From Dolomedes plantarius (taxonomy: Eukaryota; Arthropoda; Arachnida; Araneae; Dolomedidae), in the NCBI GenBank assembly GCA_907164885.2, contig OU015503.1:66637068-66701067 (forward strand): a DNA stretch of 64,000 bases, read 5' to 3'. The notes under the pieces were generated by a model. The model searched no databases and was not told the DNA's origin. It saw nothing but the letters and a program-made list of their open reading frames with translations. A program made the translations under genes and the position numbers. Position 1 is the stretch's first letter. Every line of letters starts with the position of its first letter. Positions 1-9,558 of this stretch are shown here, piece by piece.

Positions 1-1313
1 TTTTTAATGAGTGTTAAATTCGTGCTTTTCATTTCTCTTACAATGTAATTTTTTATCATGTTAAGACCATGTATAATATTTGATGGAAACTGCAGTGTAT
101 GGGCCACGCCCTTAAATTCAGAGATTTTTGTTCATAATTGCATAGAACTTCAGTGAACAGTTTAAAAAAAAAAAAAAATGAAAGATAGAGAATGCAAAGT
201 GGGGCAAAGCGTATCAAGAATTCAAGTAAGAATGTGAGAAAAATGTAAAATAATTAAAGAAACGCCGAACTCAGTTTCCATGGGAACGAGCGAGGTCACG
301 TGGACAGATTTTAAATTTTTTTTATTTATTTATTTTATTTTATTTTTTAAATTTTGTTTGAAGGAATAAGCTCTTTTTATTTTTTTTACATATGATTTTT
401 AAATTCAATGCATTTATTGGTTGTGTTGAGATAAAAATAAAATTTACAACATTTGTTTACGAAAGCAGTTAAAAATTAAATTACCATCATGATATAATTT
501 TGATGAACTGTTTAAAAAATAATAATGAAAGTATTTGAAGTTTACGAACGGGTGGAATATTATAAATTCCGGTCCTGAAGAACGTAAGGAGCCACCAGAG
601 ATGGTGGCTCTCATTTTGCACGTGTTTAATGCTCCGCCGACACTCCTTTGTCTGGCCCTATGCTTGTGCATTCCAGTTATGGCACTGAACTCAATACCTC
701 ATGTATTGTTATCATTTCTTTATCGTTATTTTAAAATCTTATTTTAAATACTTGAATGAAATTGCTCCGTAATTTTAAAAATGAAACAACTTTTTTACAT
801 AAACCTGTTGATTATGAACGGGTTTTCATACTGAATTGCATATCTGTTCTCATTAAATGCTGTAACCTGTTTCTAAATTATTGTTTTCGTTATTATATAT
901 AAATCCAATGAAGATATATGATTATATTACTGCTAACCTTTTTCAGGATGGAAAGCATACGCAAAATAATTTTATTTCTTTGATTATTGTTTACTTAACT
1001 ACGATCGCTTTCAAATCCGTAGAAAATAAAAGCTAATTTTTATAATATTTCGTCATCTGTTATAGTTTTTTAGCAGAAGGTGAAACAGTACTTTCTTTCC
1101 CAAAGATTTAAAATTTTTGCATCATGTGGACAGTTAAAAGTTTATGCTGACACAAGCTTAAGTTAAAACATTCATCGATCATATTGTTTCGAACTATTTC
1201 AAAAGAATTTTCTTGAATTTTCGTACATAGTTTTGTATAAATCTCTAGAAATTTTGTTCGACACATCTAGTTTTTGATGGGCATAGACACTGTAAAATAT
1301 TTTATAGAACAAG
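1..1313. other. AT-rich stretch, no gene recognised
   Basis: No reading frame here resembles a known protein. A slightly more GC-rich patch at about 540-700 contains a small hairpin (GAGCCACC ... GGTGGCTC, about 589-610) and overlapping short ORFs on both strands, none recognisable. The rest is A/T runs and low-complexity DNA. Confidence 0.6.
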
Positions 1314-3668
1314 GGGATTTCGATGTAGCAACAGACTTGAAGGTCTGTCTGAAGGGAGGAATACTGTGCTAACGAGCAATTAAATTCAATAAATGCAATA
1401 AATAACTCTATAAAAGCTTATTTAAACATTAAATTTTTAACTCATATCGCACATTGTAATGCTTGAATTTCTAAAGCACGTTAAGGAGATTTATTTGAGC
1501 AAGATATTTCGAGTTCATCAAGACTACCCAGTTTTTAATCGACACCCAAATGAAACATTTGCCACGCCCATTTTATTGTAGGCAGTAATAGGATTCAATA
1601 CTGAGGATAATGCCTGAATGTTAGAATGGTAACTATCACTGGTTAAAGTAATTACTCTTTAGTTTATTATTTTTAAAGCTAAAAATATACTAGGTGCATT
1701 TAGAAAAATAACACTTACTCAGTTTTGCATTTAATTTGTTTCCCTGGATGTAATGTTAAAAATTTAATAATTTTATGTAGACTGCCACAATGTAAATATT
1801 GATGACAGTATGCTACTTAAAGTGCAAATTTATAAACTCATAGGTCCTATTGGTAGTAACTAATGGGTAGTAAATAAATTTTAACCTAAAGGTCCAAACT
1901 GCCAAACCTGGTCTCTTGCCAAACTGCCTACGGAAAAATGGGCGTGGAAAATTTTTCAGATCGATTGCCAACAGAACCCTTTGACATGCCTTAAAAATTC
2001 AGACTCTTCAGTATGTCGTATTAGTTTATAAATTTACACTTTAAGCAGCATACTGTCATCAATAGTTACATTATTACAGACTACATGAAATTATGAATGA
2101 CATGTCAGACTACATGAAAGTGCCTGAATTTTTAAAGCTCGTCAAAGAGTTCTGTCGACAATCCACATGAAAAATTTACCACGCCTATTTTTCAGTTGGC
2201 AGTTTGCCAATAGTCCAGAACCTTTAGATTATGATTTATTTCCTTCCCATTCGATATTTCGAAATCGCCCATTTTACAGTTTCGGGATTTCGATATAGAA
2301 ATAAATTCCACGGTCTATTGCTATATCGAGGGGAGAAATACTGTGCTAACGAGCAATTAAATTCAATAATGCCATAATTCAATAAATGCTCATTTAAACT
2401 GTAGATTTTTTAATTCATATCACAGACTGTAGTGCTTGAATTTCTAAAGCATGTTGAGGAGATTTATTTAGAACAAGATATTTCGAATTCATCAAGAATA
2501 TCCTGTTTTTAGTGACAACCAAAAGAAAAATTTGTCACGCCCATTTTCGGTAGGCAGTAATAGGATTCAATACAGAGGTTAATGCCTGAATATTAGAATT
2601 CTAACTATCACTGGTTAAAGGAATTACTCTTTAGTTTTTATTTTTAAAGCTAAAAATATAATAGGTGCATTTAGGAAAATAACACGTACTCGGCTTTGCA
2701 TTTAATATGTTTCCCTGGATCTAATTTTTTAAATTTAATAATTTCATGTAGTCTGTCATAATTAACTATTGATGACATTATGCTGCTTAAAGTGTAAATT
2801 TATAAACTTATAGGGCCTATTGAAGTGCCTGAATTTTTAAAGCTCGTCAAAGAGTTCTGTCGACAATCCACATGAAAAATTTACCACGCCTATTTTTCAG
2901 TTGGCAGTTTGACAATAGTCCAGGACCTTTAGAGTATGATTTATTTCCTTCCCATTCGATATTTCGAAGTCGCCCATTTTACAGTTTCGGGATTTCGATA
3001 TAGCAATAAACTTCATGGTCTATTGCTACATCGAAGGGAGAAATACAGTGCTAACGAACAATTAAATTCAATAATGCCATTAATCAATAAATGCTCATTT
3101 AAACTGTAGATTTTTTAACTCATATCACACACTGTAGTGCTTGAATTTCTAAAGCACGTTGAGGAGATTTATTTAGAACAAGATATTTCGAGTACATCAA
3201 GAATATCCTGTTTTTAGTGACACCCAAATAAAAAATTTGCCACGCCCATTTTACAGTAGGCAGTAATAGGATTCAATATAGAGGATAATGCCTAAATGTT
3301 AGAATTCTAACTATCACTGGTTAAAGGAATTACTCTTTAGTTTCTATTATTAAAGCTAAAAATATAATAGGTGCATTTAGGAAAATAACTCGGCTTTGCA
3401 TTTAATATGTTTCCCTGGATCTATTTTCAAAAATTTAATAATTTCATGTAGTCTGTCATAGTGTAACTATTGATGACAGTATGCTCCTTAAAGTGAAAAT
3501 TTATAAACTAATACGACATACTGAAAGGGTCTGAATTTTTAAGGCATATCAAAGGGTTCTGTTGACAATCGATCTGAAAAATTTACCACGCCCATTTTTC
3601 CGTAGGCAGTTTGGCAAGAGACCAGGTTTGGCAGTTTGGACCTTTAGGTTAAAATTTAATTACTACCG
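1314..3668. repeat. ~705-bp tandem repeat with inverted end arms
   Basis: The start motif GGGATTTCGAT recurs at 1314, 2284 and 2989. A second marker, CTGAATTTTTAAAG, recurs at about 2125, 2829 and, diverged, about 3530. The last two units are therefore about 705 bp apart, and the first is separated by a longer interval of 970 bp. In that longer interval, 1866-2095 is the reverse complement of 3430-3667. The shared text includes 'aacctaaaggtccaaactgcc' on one side and its complement on the other. The array is thus bracketed by an inverted pair. No coding capacity is seen. The family is not recognised; a non-autonomous element that amplified in tandem is possible. Confidence 0.8.
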
Positions 3669-4170
3669 ATTCCCCCCACAATATTTTTAGAGAAAATAAT
3701 GCCTGTACTTTTTTACCAATCGCTATTAATTTCTTGATTCTTCGACAGGATAGCTCCTTTAACCTTCACACAGCTCATTTGAGATTGCTCTCTCCCCTTT
3801 ATGGTATGCTCGGCATTAAACTGTAGATCTCGGTTTAGCCCTCGTGTAGCAAAAAAGTTGACCGTAGTTCTCCTCACCAAACCCAACCTCTTTATGGTAT
3901 TTTCTTTCTGAATCTCGGTGTTCAATTCTGATCCGTCCATCTCCTCTTCCGTGTAATATGTAATTTTAAAATATATTATTAATTGAACCAGATTTGATTT
4001 TTTATTCTAATATAAATCGGAAATTAAAGCTGAATTGTCTTTCAAGTCGATATCATGTCAGTTCTCTTTATTTATTCTCGTTCTAATCATGAAGATATAT
4101 GCTTCTAGTTGGCCCTAAATGTTTTAGTAGCCTCTTAGTGTTTTCATTTATCGGGAAATAAATTTTATAT
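3669..4170. other. No recognised gene
   Basis: Spacer between the 705-bp repeat and the 1.63-kb array. A 75-codon minus-strand ORF at 3713-3940 ends in KEN..KRLG.VRR, faintly like the C-terminal tail of RTE-type reverse transcriptases. The match is too weak to call. Confidence 0.4.
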
Positions 4171-5199
4171 GTAAATGCGTAGGATATCTTTGATATTTTA
4201 CTACTATCCCATAAAAATTATATAAGTCTCCCGTAAGACAAATTTCTCACTAAAAAGAGAGGAATTCAAGCTATCAGTCAAAGGTCTAGAATCGCTCAAG
4301 TGGATACATTATTGAAATGTCCTGATCACTAGGTACGACATTTTTTAAAAATTTCTACTTTATTAAATAAGGGCAGATCATAACAACCCAGCAGCCCGCG
4401 AAAGTAGACGAGTCACCAAGTGCCGACCTGTACCCTTTCAAAAATTTTAACCAAGTATTGCTTGGTGATGCCAAGCGTCACCAAGGCACGTTATTTTCCT
4501 TACTCATTAGTTTAAGGCACACAAAAAATGGGAGTGAAAAAATTTAATATAAAAATTACTTTGTTTTAAAAGTGATAGTAAAATACTTCCCGTTAGTTTT
4601 CAAACATTTTTTGATATTTGAGATATTGAGTATTTCAGTTTAGCCATATTGAAATTAAAAAAAACTGAGAAAAGTTACGCAGTGAAATTTGGCATTAAAT
4701 CACAGTAGTAACCTCTCTTGGGGTCGTACATCCATGATGGTTAATCTGTGCCATAGATGTTTCATCAACTGTGACCGTTGTTTTGAATATAAAATAAAAT
4801 AAATTGTTAAATCTCGCCAGTTTTATTATGGTTTTGCAAAAATAACACTATATAATCTTCATGCTACTTTATTTCTACATTAAAAAAAAGAAAAGAAAAA
4901 GAATAACTCTTAATAAGAAGTGCGTACTTTATTTGTTTAATTTCCATTCCCGTTTTAATATGCTTCAATGGTAGGATCTGTAAATTTTCAAAACACAAGT
5001 TGAATAAAAAAAAATTGGAACACACTCTCTGTTATAGACCATCTCCTTAAATGTGCGACGTGTAGGTGAAATTTTCAAATTTTAATCAAAACAGCAGAAA
5101 AATTATCATCTTTACAATTGACAATTTTTTTTCTCATTTTTAAACATTTGTTTTGAGTGACATACTAAGCAAATTAAATATAATGAGATAGATGGAGAT
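4171..5199 (+). repeat. Leftmost, truncated unit of the 1.63-kb array
   Basis: This copy starts inside the second palindrome of the unit head (GTAGGATATCTTTGATATTT). It then follows the unit in order to 'gatagatggagat', where a gypsy LTR interrupts it. The first palindrome and the RT-derived tail are missing. At the diagnostic sites it carries GGCACG but GGGAGTG, so it does not fit cleanly into either of the alternating unit types. Confidence 0.9.
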
Positions 5200-6061
5200 T
5201 GTAACGTATTCCTGCGATTTGTGTCAAAAGCAAACACTTAGGTAGCGTCGCAGGTTACGTGTAAGGTAGACAGCTTACTAAAATAGAGACTTTTAAGATA
5301 ATGAGAATTGCAGTTTTATTTAATATACACGGTTAGGCCGCGATCTCGAATGATATATATAGAAAGCAGTCCGTAGAAGTTGGAGTAGAAATCGGGAACT
5401 GTCTCTCAAGGATGGAGCACACTGTCGCTAAAACGAGGCGACGAACTGCTGGTCAGGTCACAGAAAAAAAAGGCCCGCACTCGTCCACTGGAAGCTAGCA
5501 GCTTCTCCGAAATAACACAATTGGGGAGATCAAGTTCCGATCGGTTTCCCCGACCATTCTCGGTGAAAAAGGGTCTTCTCACGTAGAGGGCAGAGCCTCA
5601 CAAAAAACAAGTCACTTAAAAGTGCGTGGATCTAGGAGATCAGGTATCACTCCTAAACTCTCTAAGAAAAAACTCTCCGCACAAAAAACTGGCCTTCAAG
5701 CCCTCGTCGGCTTATTTAAAAGCTTGATCCCTGGCGGAATTCTTTTTCCAGCCTCCTCTCTCTAGCTCGCTCCGGATAGGCTGAACGTCCAGCCGTGCGC
5801 AAAAAACGATGCCGATTATTTCATCTTCATCGCCCGCTCCCTCGTTAGCGATCTCGTTTCAGGGCGTAAACTGTCATTGTCGGCCAATGTCAAAATATGG
5901 CGCCCGACTGTCTCCTCCTTTCATCCCAGGAATGCGTCCCGAAGAGGTGTCCATTGTGGTCCTCTTCCGCTCGGGGGGTCTGCCATTCTTTAGCATCGGT
6001 TCACGGCTAGCGACGATTTTAATGGTCTTCCTACTCGCCTCGAGGAGGGGGAATTGCCACA
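5200..6061 (-). repeat. 3' LTR of the gypsy element
   Basis: The 862-bp segment begins TGTAACG and ends GCCACA, giving TG...CA ends. On the minus strand it is immediately preceded by a purine run (AAAGGGGGGAGGGGC, 6062-6076), the polypurine tract used to prime plus-strand DNA synthesis. The LTR is clearly more GC-rich than the flanking array DNA. A TTTAAATAAG motif on the minus strand near 5712-5721 could act as a TATA-like element. No second LTR exists in the window, because the 5' half of the element is missing. Confidence 0.75.
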
Positions 6062-6076
6062 GCCCCTCCCCCCTTT
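6062..6076 (-). other. Polypurine tract
   Basis: Minus-strand purine run (15 bases, one C at the end) directly upstream of the LTR TG. Its position right after the RNase H end of pol, with no integrase in between, supports the unusual domain order. Confidence 0.75.
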
Positions 6077-6455
6077 GAAGAGATTTTGCGGTTCTGCAAA
6101 ATCTGAAAATCAAGGGTTAGGTACAGGTATCTTACTTGTATTCCATCTCCAGAGGCATTCCTAACAATTTTAATTTATGCATCAACTTCTAGGTTAAGTT
6201 TACTATTCATGTTACACTTAATTTTCAATAAAAAAAAAATTACACTAACACAATACCTCAATTAAAACATTAAATGTCATTTATATTTACAGAAACACAA
6301 AAAAAAACATTCATATTTACAACACTCTCTTAGGTTTAGAGGTTCAACTAAAAAGAAAACTTTATCTTATCACAATTTCTTAATTTAAAAACAATACACT
6401 TAATTCCAATTACAATACGAAAAAAAAATGAAAAATGTTACAATTCAATTTAATT
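6077..6455. other. Gypsy 3' non-coding remnant
   Basis: AT-rich DNA between the broken RNase H frame and the polypurine tract. The remaining RNase H residues expected here were not found in any frame, so this part of pol seems to have been deleted or replaced. Confidence 0.5.
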
Positions 6456-7111
6456 TCAAAACAAAACGGGATGTTCCGAATTATTTGGTCCCTTTTGTGC
6501 CAATATTACCCCTATTCCTTTGTCGGACGCGTCGGTTTGTATCACGAATTCCTTAGAGAAATCGGGAGCGTATAGTACTGGTTTCTCCGTTAGTTCTCCG
6601 TTAGTTTTTAGTTCTTGGAAGGCGCTTTCACACTCCTCTGTCCACTCAATACTTTCCTTCCGGTTTCGACCCTTTAAAGAGCATGTCAATGGTTCCGCTA
6701 TAAGCGCGTATCCCATTATATACCGGGAGTAGTACCCGCTAAGTCCTAAGAATTGGCGCACCTGCGTCTTCGTTTTCGGGGGAGGAAAATTTAACACCGC
6801 TTCGACCTTTGCTTGAGCAGGTGTTCTGCTTCCCCCTCCTACAATATGCCCTAAGTACTTCACTTGGTTCTGTGCGAATTGGCATTTGGCAGGTTTTATC
6901 GTTAGTTTAGCTTGCGCGATCTTTTTTAACACAATATCAATATGGTTCAAATGCTCTTCCCAGCTTTCCGAGAAAATAACCACATCGTCTAGATAGGGAA
7001 CCCCGAACTCTTCGCAACCTTGTAAGAGTCGAGACATAAACATCGAGAAACTATACGGGGCATTTACTAAACCAAATGGCATTACCAAGGGTCGATACGT
7101 CCCAAAAGTTG
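6456..7111 (-). pseudogene. Gypsy RT (second half) and RNase H start
   Basis: The frame continues the reverse transcriptase from the fingers/palm (MPFGLVNAP) through the catalytic motif YLDD (6984-6995). It goes on through the thumb (KVKYLGHIV, QVRQFLGLSGYYSRYI) into the RNase H start (FVIQTDASDKGIGVILAQ). RT copies element RNA into DNA, and RNase H removes the RNA strand. Both visible catalytic segments look intact, but RNase H stops after about 25 residues. The frame differs from the preceding one; the shift falls in a GC-rich insertion at about 7126-7178. The element is not functional. Confidence 0.85.
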
Positions 7112-7993
7112 TCACGAACGCAGCGAGTCTCTGCGCCCGGGGACTCTGCCGGGGACTGCGCCCGGGGGTATCTGCCAGTAACCTTTTGTCAAATCTATGA
7201 CCGTGATGTACTTCGCAGCACTGACCTTTTCAACCCTTTCCTCTATATTTGGTAGCGGAAAATATTCTACCCTGATCATTGAATTCAGTTTCCGGTAATC
7301 AATACATGGTCGGGGGTCTCGACCCGGAGTTTCTACCAAAATCATAGGAGACGTATAGTCTGATTCGCCTATCTCTATGATATTGAGATCTAGCATGCGC
7401 TTTATTTCGGTTTTTAATATTTCGTTTTGTCGGGGAGAAGTTCTGTATGGCTTTGATCGAACAGGTTTATCGCTTATCAGCTGGATGTCATGCTCGATGA
7501 AGTTAGTGCGACCGGGTTCATTAGAAAATATTTTACCGTGGGATCCTAGTAGTTTTCCCAGCTGATTTATTTGGTCGGGCGTACACCTATTTCCTAAGTC
7601 GTTCTCTTTAACAATTTCGTCGAAATCGAAAAGAGTCGGGTTCGCGACAGGATACGGTATTTCTAAGTCCGAATCGGATTTTTCCTGACCTACCTCTTCA
7701 TTCAACAGAAAATTTACATTTTCCACCCTCTGATGACATGGTTTTAACAAATTTATGTGATAAATTTGCGACTTCGCAGATCTACCTGGCACCTGCACAA
7801 TATAGTTAGTGTCAGACAACTGACTCTCGATTGTCGCGGGCCCTACCAATTGTACAGCAAGTCGATTTGGTCTGGAAGCTGCTAAAACCAAAACCTTATC
7901 CCCTGGTCTGAACCTTCTCTGAACTGCGTCTCGGTCGTAATAATTTTTCCTCTTCCCTTGTTGTTCTATAACTCGTTCTGAAGCGAGTTCCTA
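7112..7993 (-). pseudogene. Gypsy integrase C-terminus fused to RT (first half)
   Basis: Directly after a single in-frame TAG (7991-7993), the frame of the integrase core continues: a basic linker, FRPGDKVLVL, the GPY-like integrase C-terminal fold and YHINLLKP. After an acidic spacer it enters RT: SKPYRTSPRQNEILK, MLDLNIIE, SPMILVETPGRDPRPCIDYR, and VIDLTKGYWQIP, which carries the first catalytic aspartate. Integrase and RT are therefore in one reading frame, with integrase first. The frame then runs into a GC-rich run of PG/R codons (7126-7178) that replaces normal RT sequence and shifts the frame. Confidence 0.85.
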
Positions 7994-8416
7994 ACATCTT
8001 TTTAGGCGGTTTAACAACTCGAACACATACTCTGTAACAGCGCTTTCTTCATCTTCCGCATTGATCCAATGCTCGTAGAGCAAAGTCTCGGGGGTTCTCA
8101 GATTTTTCCCGTGGACCAGTTCTGCCGGACTAAAATTTGTTGACTCGTGGGTCACAGTCCGTAATGCAAGTAAAGCGGCGGGGAGAATGCTCTCCCAATC
8201 TTGCCCTGACTCTAAACATAAAACCTTAATTAACCGTTTTATAGTTCGATGCCATCTTTCCACACTATTACTTTGAGGTTGTCGAACCGAACTATGGGTC
8301 ACCTTAACTTTAAACTTTTCAAAAAATGTCTCCGTCAAGTTACTCGTGAAGCAAGTGCCGTTATCACATTGTACCTCTTTCGGAAAACCGAGCCTACTGA
8401 AAATCAGCATGAGGGC
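7994..8416 (-). pseudogene. Gypsy integrase core, N-terminally truncated
   Basis: About 140 codons of the DDE integrase core remain: FPKEVQCDNGTCFTSN holds the second catalytic Asp and NSVERWHR the Glu. They are 34 residues apart, one fewer than the usual 35, so one codon may be lost. The first catalytic Asp and the HHCC zinc domain are gone, because the frame ends at the palindrome starting at 8417. The downstream text (ALLALRTVTHESTNFSPAELVHG) is typical of the integrase tail. It stays in phase with the RT frame after one TAG. Confidence 0.85.
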
Positions 8417-9199
8417 CATAGTAGTAGGATATCTTTGATATCCTACTACTATGGGATAGTAGTAGGATATCTTTGATATTTTACCACTATCCCATAAAAA
8501 TTATATAAATTAAAAGAAATTGTTAAATCTCGCCAGATTTATTATGGTTTTGCAAATATAACACTACATAATCTTCATGCTACTTAGAAGATTAGAGAAG
8601 ATTAGATGAAGAGTTAGATGAAGATGATTATGCAAAAAAAAATTACAGTTTTAACTCAGTGTAATCTGTTGTGAACCCAGCTTTCTTTTTTTCTCTCCAA
8701 AAATGAGGTTGAAATGAAAATAAATAATATAATTATAATAATATAATAAATAAATTTTTATACGTTTTGAGTGATTATGCATAGTAGAATTTTTTCAGAT
8801 TTTTCTATTGTAGAAAAAATTATATGAGAGAGATGACAGGTCTTTACAGACTTGTAAAACAATCCTTCATTTAGATGTCTGTTTTCCAAATTTTGAGTTG
8901 CAACATTTTTATTCCCGCGATTGAAAGAGAATGAAACTTATATAAGATATTATGAAGACTGTGGGACTTTGACTTTATTGACATTGCCGATATAAAAGAA
9001 ATCATTAAAAAACTTCGTAAAAGAAAATCCCCTGCAGAAGATAACATCAATAATGCTATGCTCAAAAACCTCCCATTTAAATATATCTTCAAAATTACCA
9101 TTCTAATCATGTCTATATTTAAATATGAACATTTTCCCCACAGCTGGAAAAACTCCATAATTGTCCCAATCTTAAAGCCTAATAAACCCCAATCCTCTC
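8417..9199 (+). repeat. Rearranged, internally deleted array unit
   Basis: The unit keeps the two head palindromes, then jumps from 'aaaaattatataa' straight to the late-unit text 'aaattgttaaatctcgccag'. A second jump after 'catgctactt' passes through a short GAAGATTAGA-type repeat into 'gatgattatgc', and then the RT-derived tail follows normally. About 850 bp of the unit is missing. It is the only copy whose palindrome abuts gypsy DNA and not the LINE fragment. Confidence 0.85.
8941..9199 (+). pseudogene. Jockey-type LINE RT 5' fragment (array tail, first copy)
   Basis: Plus-strand codons read DIKEIIK.L.KRKSPAED, then FPHSWKNSIIVPILKPNKP. This is the start of a jockey/CR1-type RT domain, in which KSPG.D and W..I.PI.KP are family hallmarks. 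The same fragment ends every array unit, at about 10590-10834, 12225-12461, 13850-14094, 15495-15732, 17130-17373, 18770-19004 and 20400-20636. It is cut at PQSSP, exactly where the next unit's palindrome begins. In most copies an extra G early on shifts the frame; the 13848-14099 copy stays open. Confidence 0.85.
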
Positions 9200-9277
9200 C
9201 ATAGTAGTAGGATATCTTTGATATCCTACTACTATGGGATAGTAGTAGGATATCTTTGATATTTTACTACTATCCCA
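9200..9277. repeat. Paired palindromes at the unit head (example copy)
   Basis: First hairpin: CATAGTAGTAGGATATC, loop TTT, then its perfect 17-base complement. Second hairpin: GGGATAGTAGTAGGATATC, loop TTT, then a complement with two mismatches. The right arm of the first and the left arm of the second are also complementary (16 bases around GGG), so the four arms can pair in two registers. The block is repeated at every unit start. It could act as a cruciform, a replication block or an element terminus; the sequence does not decide which. Confidence 0.9.
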
Positions 9278-9522
9278 TAAAAATTATATAAGTCGAAGTC
9301 TTCCGTAAGACAAATTTCTCACTAAAGCGAGAGGAATTCAAGCTATCAGTCAAAGGTCTAGAATCGCTCAAGTGGTTACATTATTGAAATGTCATGCTCA
9401 CTAGGTACGAAACATTTTTTGAAATTTCTACTTTATTAAATAAGGGCAGATCACAACAACCCAGCAGCCCGCGAAAGTAGGCGAGTCACCAAGTGGCGAC
9501 CTGTACCCTTTCAAAAATTTTA

Positions 9523-9558
9523 ACCAAGTATTGCTTGGTGATGCCAAGCGTCACCAAG
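9523..9558. other. Overlapping alternative stem-loops in the unit (example copy)
   Basis: ACCAAG (9523-9528) can pair with CTTGGT (9534-9539). GCTTGG (9533-9538) can pair with CCAAGC (9544-9549). CTTGGTGA (9534-9541) can pair with TCACCAAG (9551-9558), or with another TCACCAAG at 9486-9493. All compete for the same CTTGG. The block is kept in every full unit; in the 19005 unit one G-to-A change breaks only the second option. Confidence 0.6.

Larger units (their letters stand above)
5200..8416 (-). mobile_element. Ty3/gypsy retrotransposon, 5'-truncated, IN-RT-RH order
   Basis: Read on the minus strand, this copy runs integrase core, integrase C-terminal domain, reverse transcriptase, start of RNase H, polypurine tract, LTR. 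The 5' part (LTR, gag, protease, first half of integrase) is absent, because integrase stops at 8417 where an array palindrome begins. Ty3/gypsy elements normally place integrase after RNase H. Integrase before RT is the copia-like order known in the Gmr1-like branch of Ty3/gypsy. The element lies inside the 1.63-kb array. Only one edge (5199/5200) joins an ordinary point of the unit, so a target duplication cannot be verified. Confidence 0.85.

Noticed and set aside
5809..6113. 79- to 89-codon ORFs within 5809-6113
   Set aside because: They lie in the gypsy LTR and polypurine region and match nothing; GC-rich LTR sequence gives long frames by chance.
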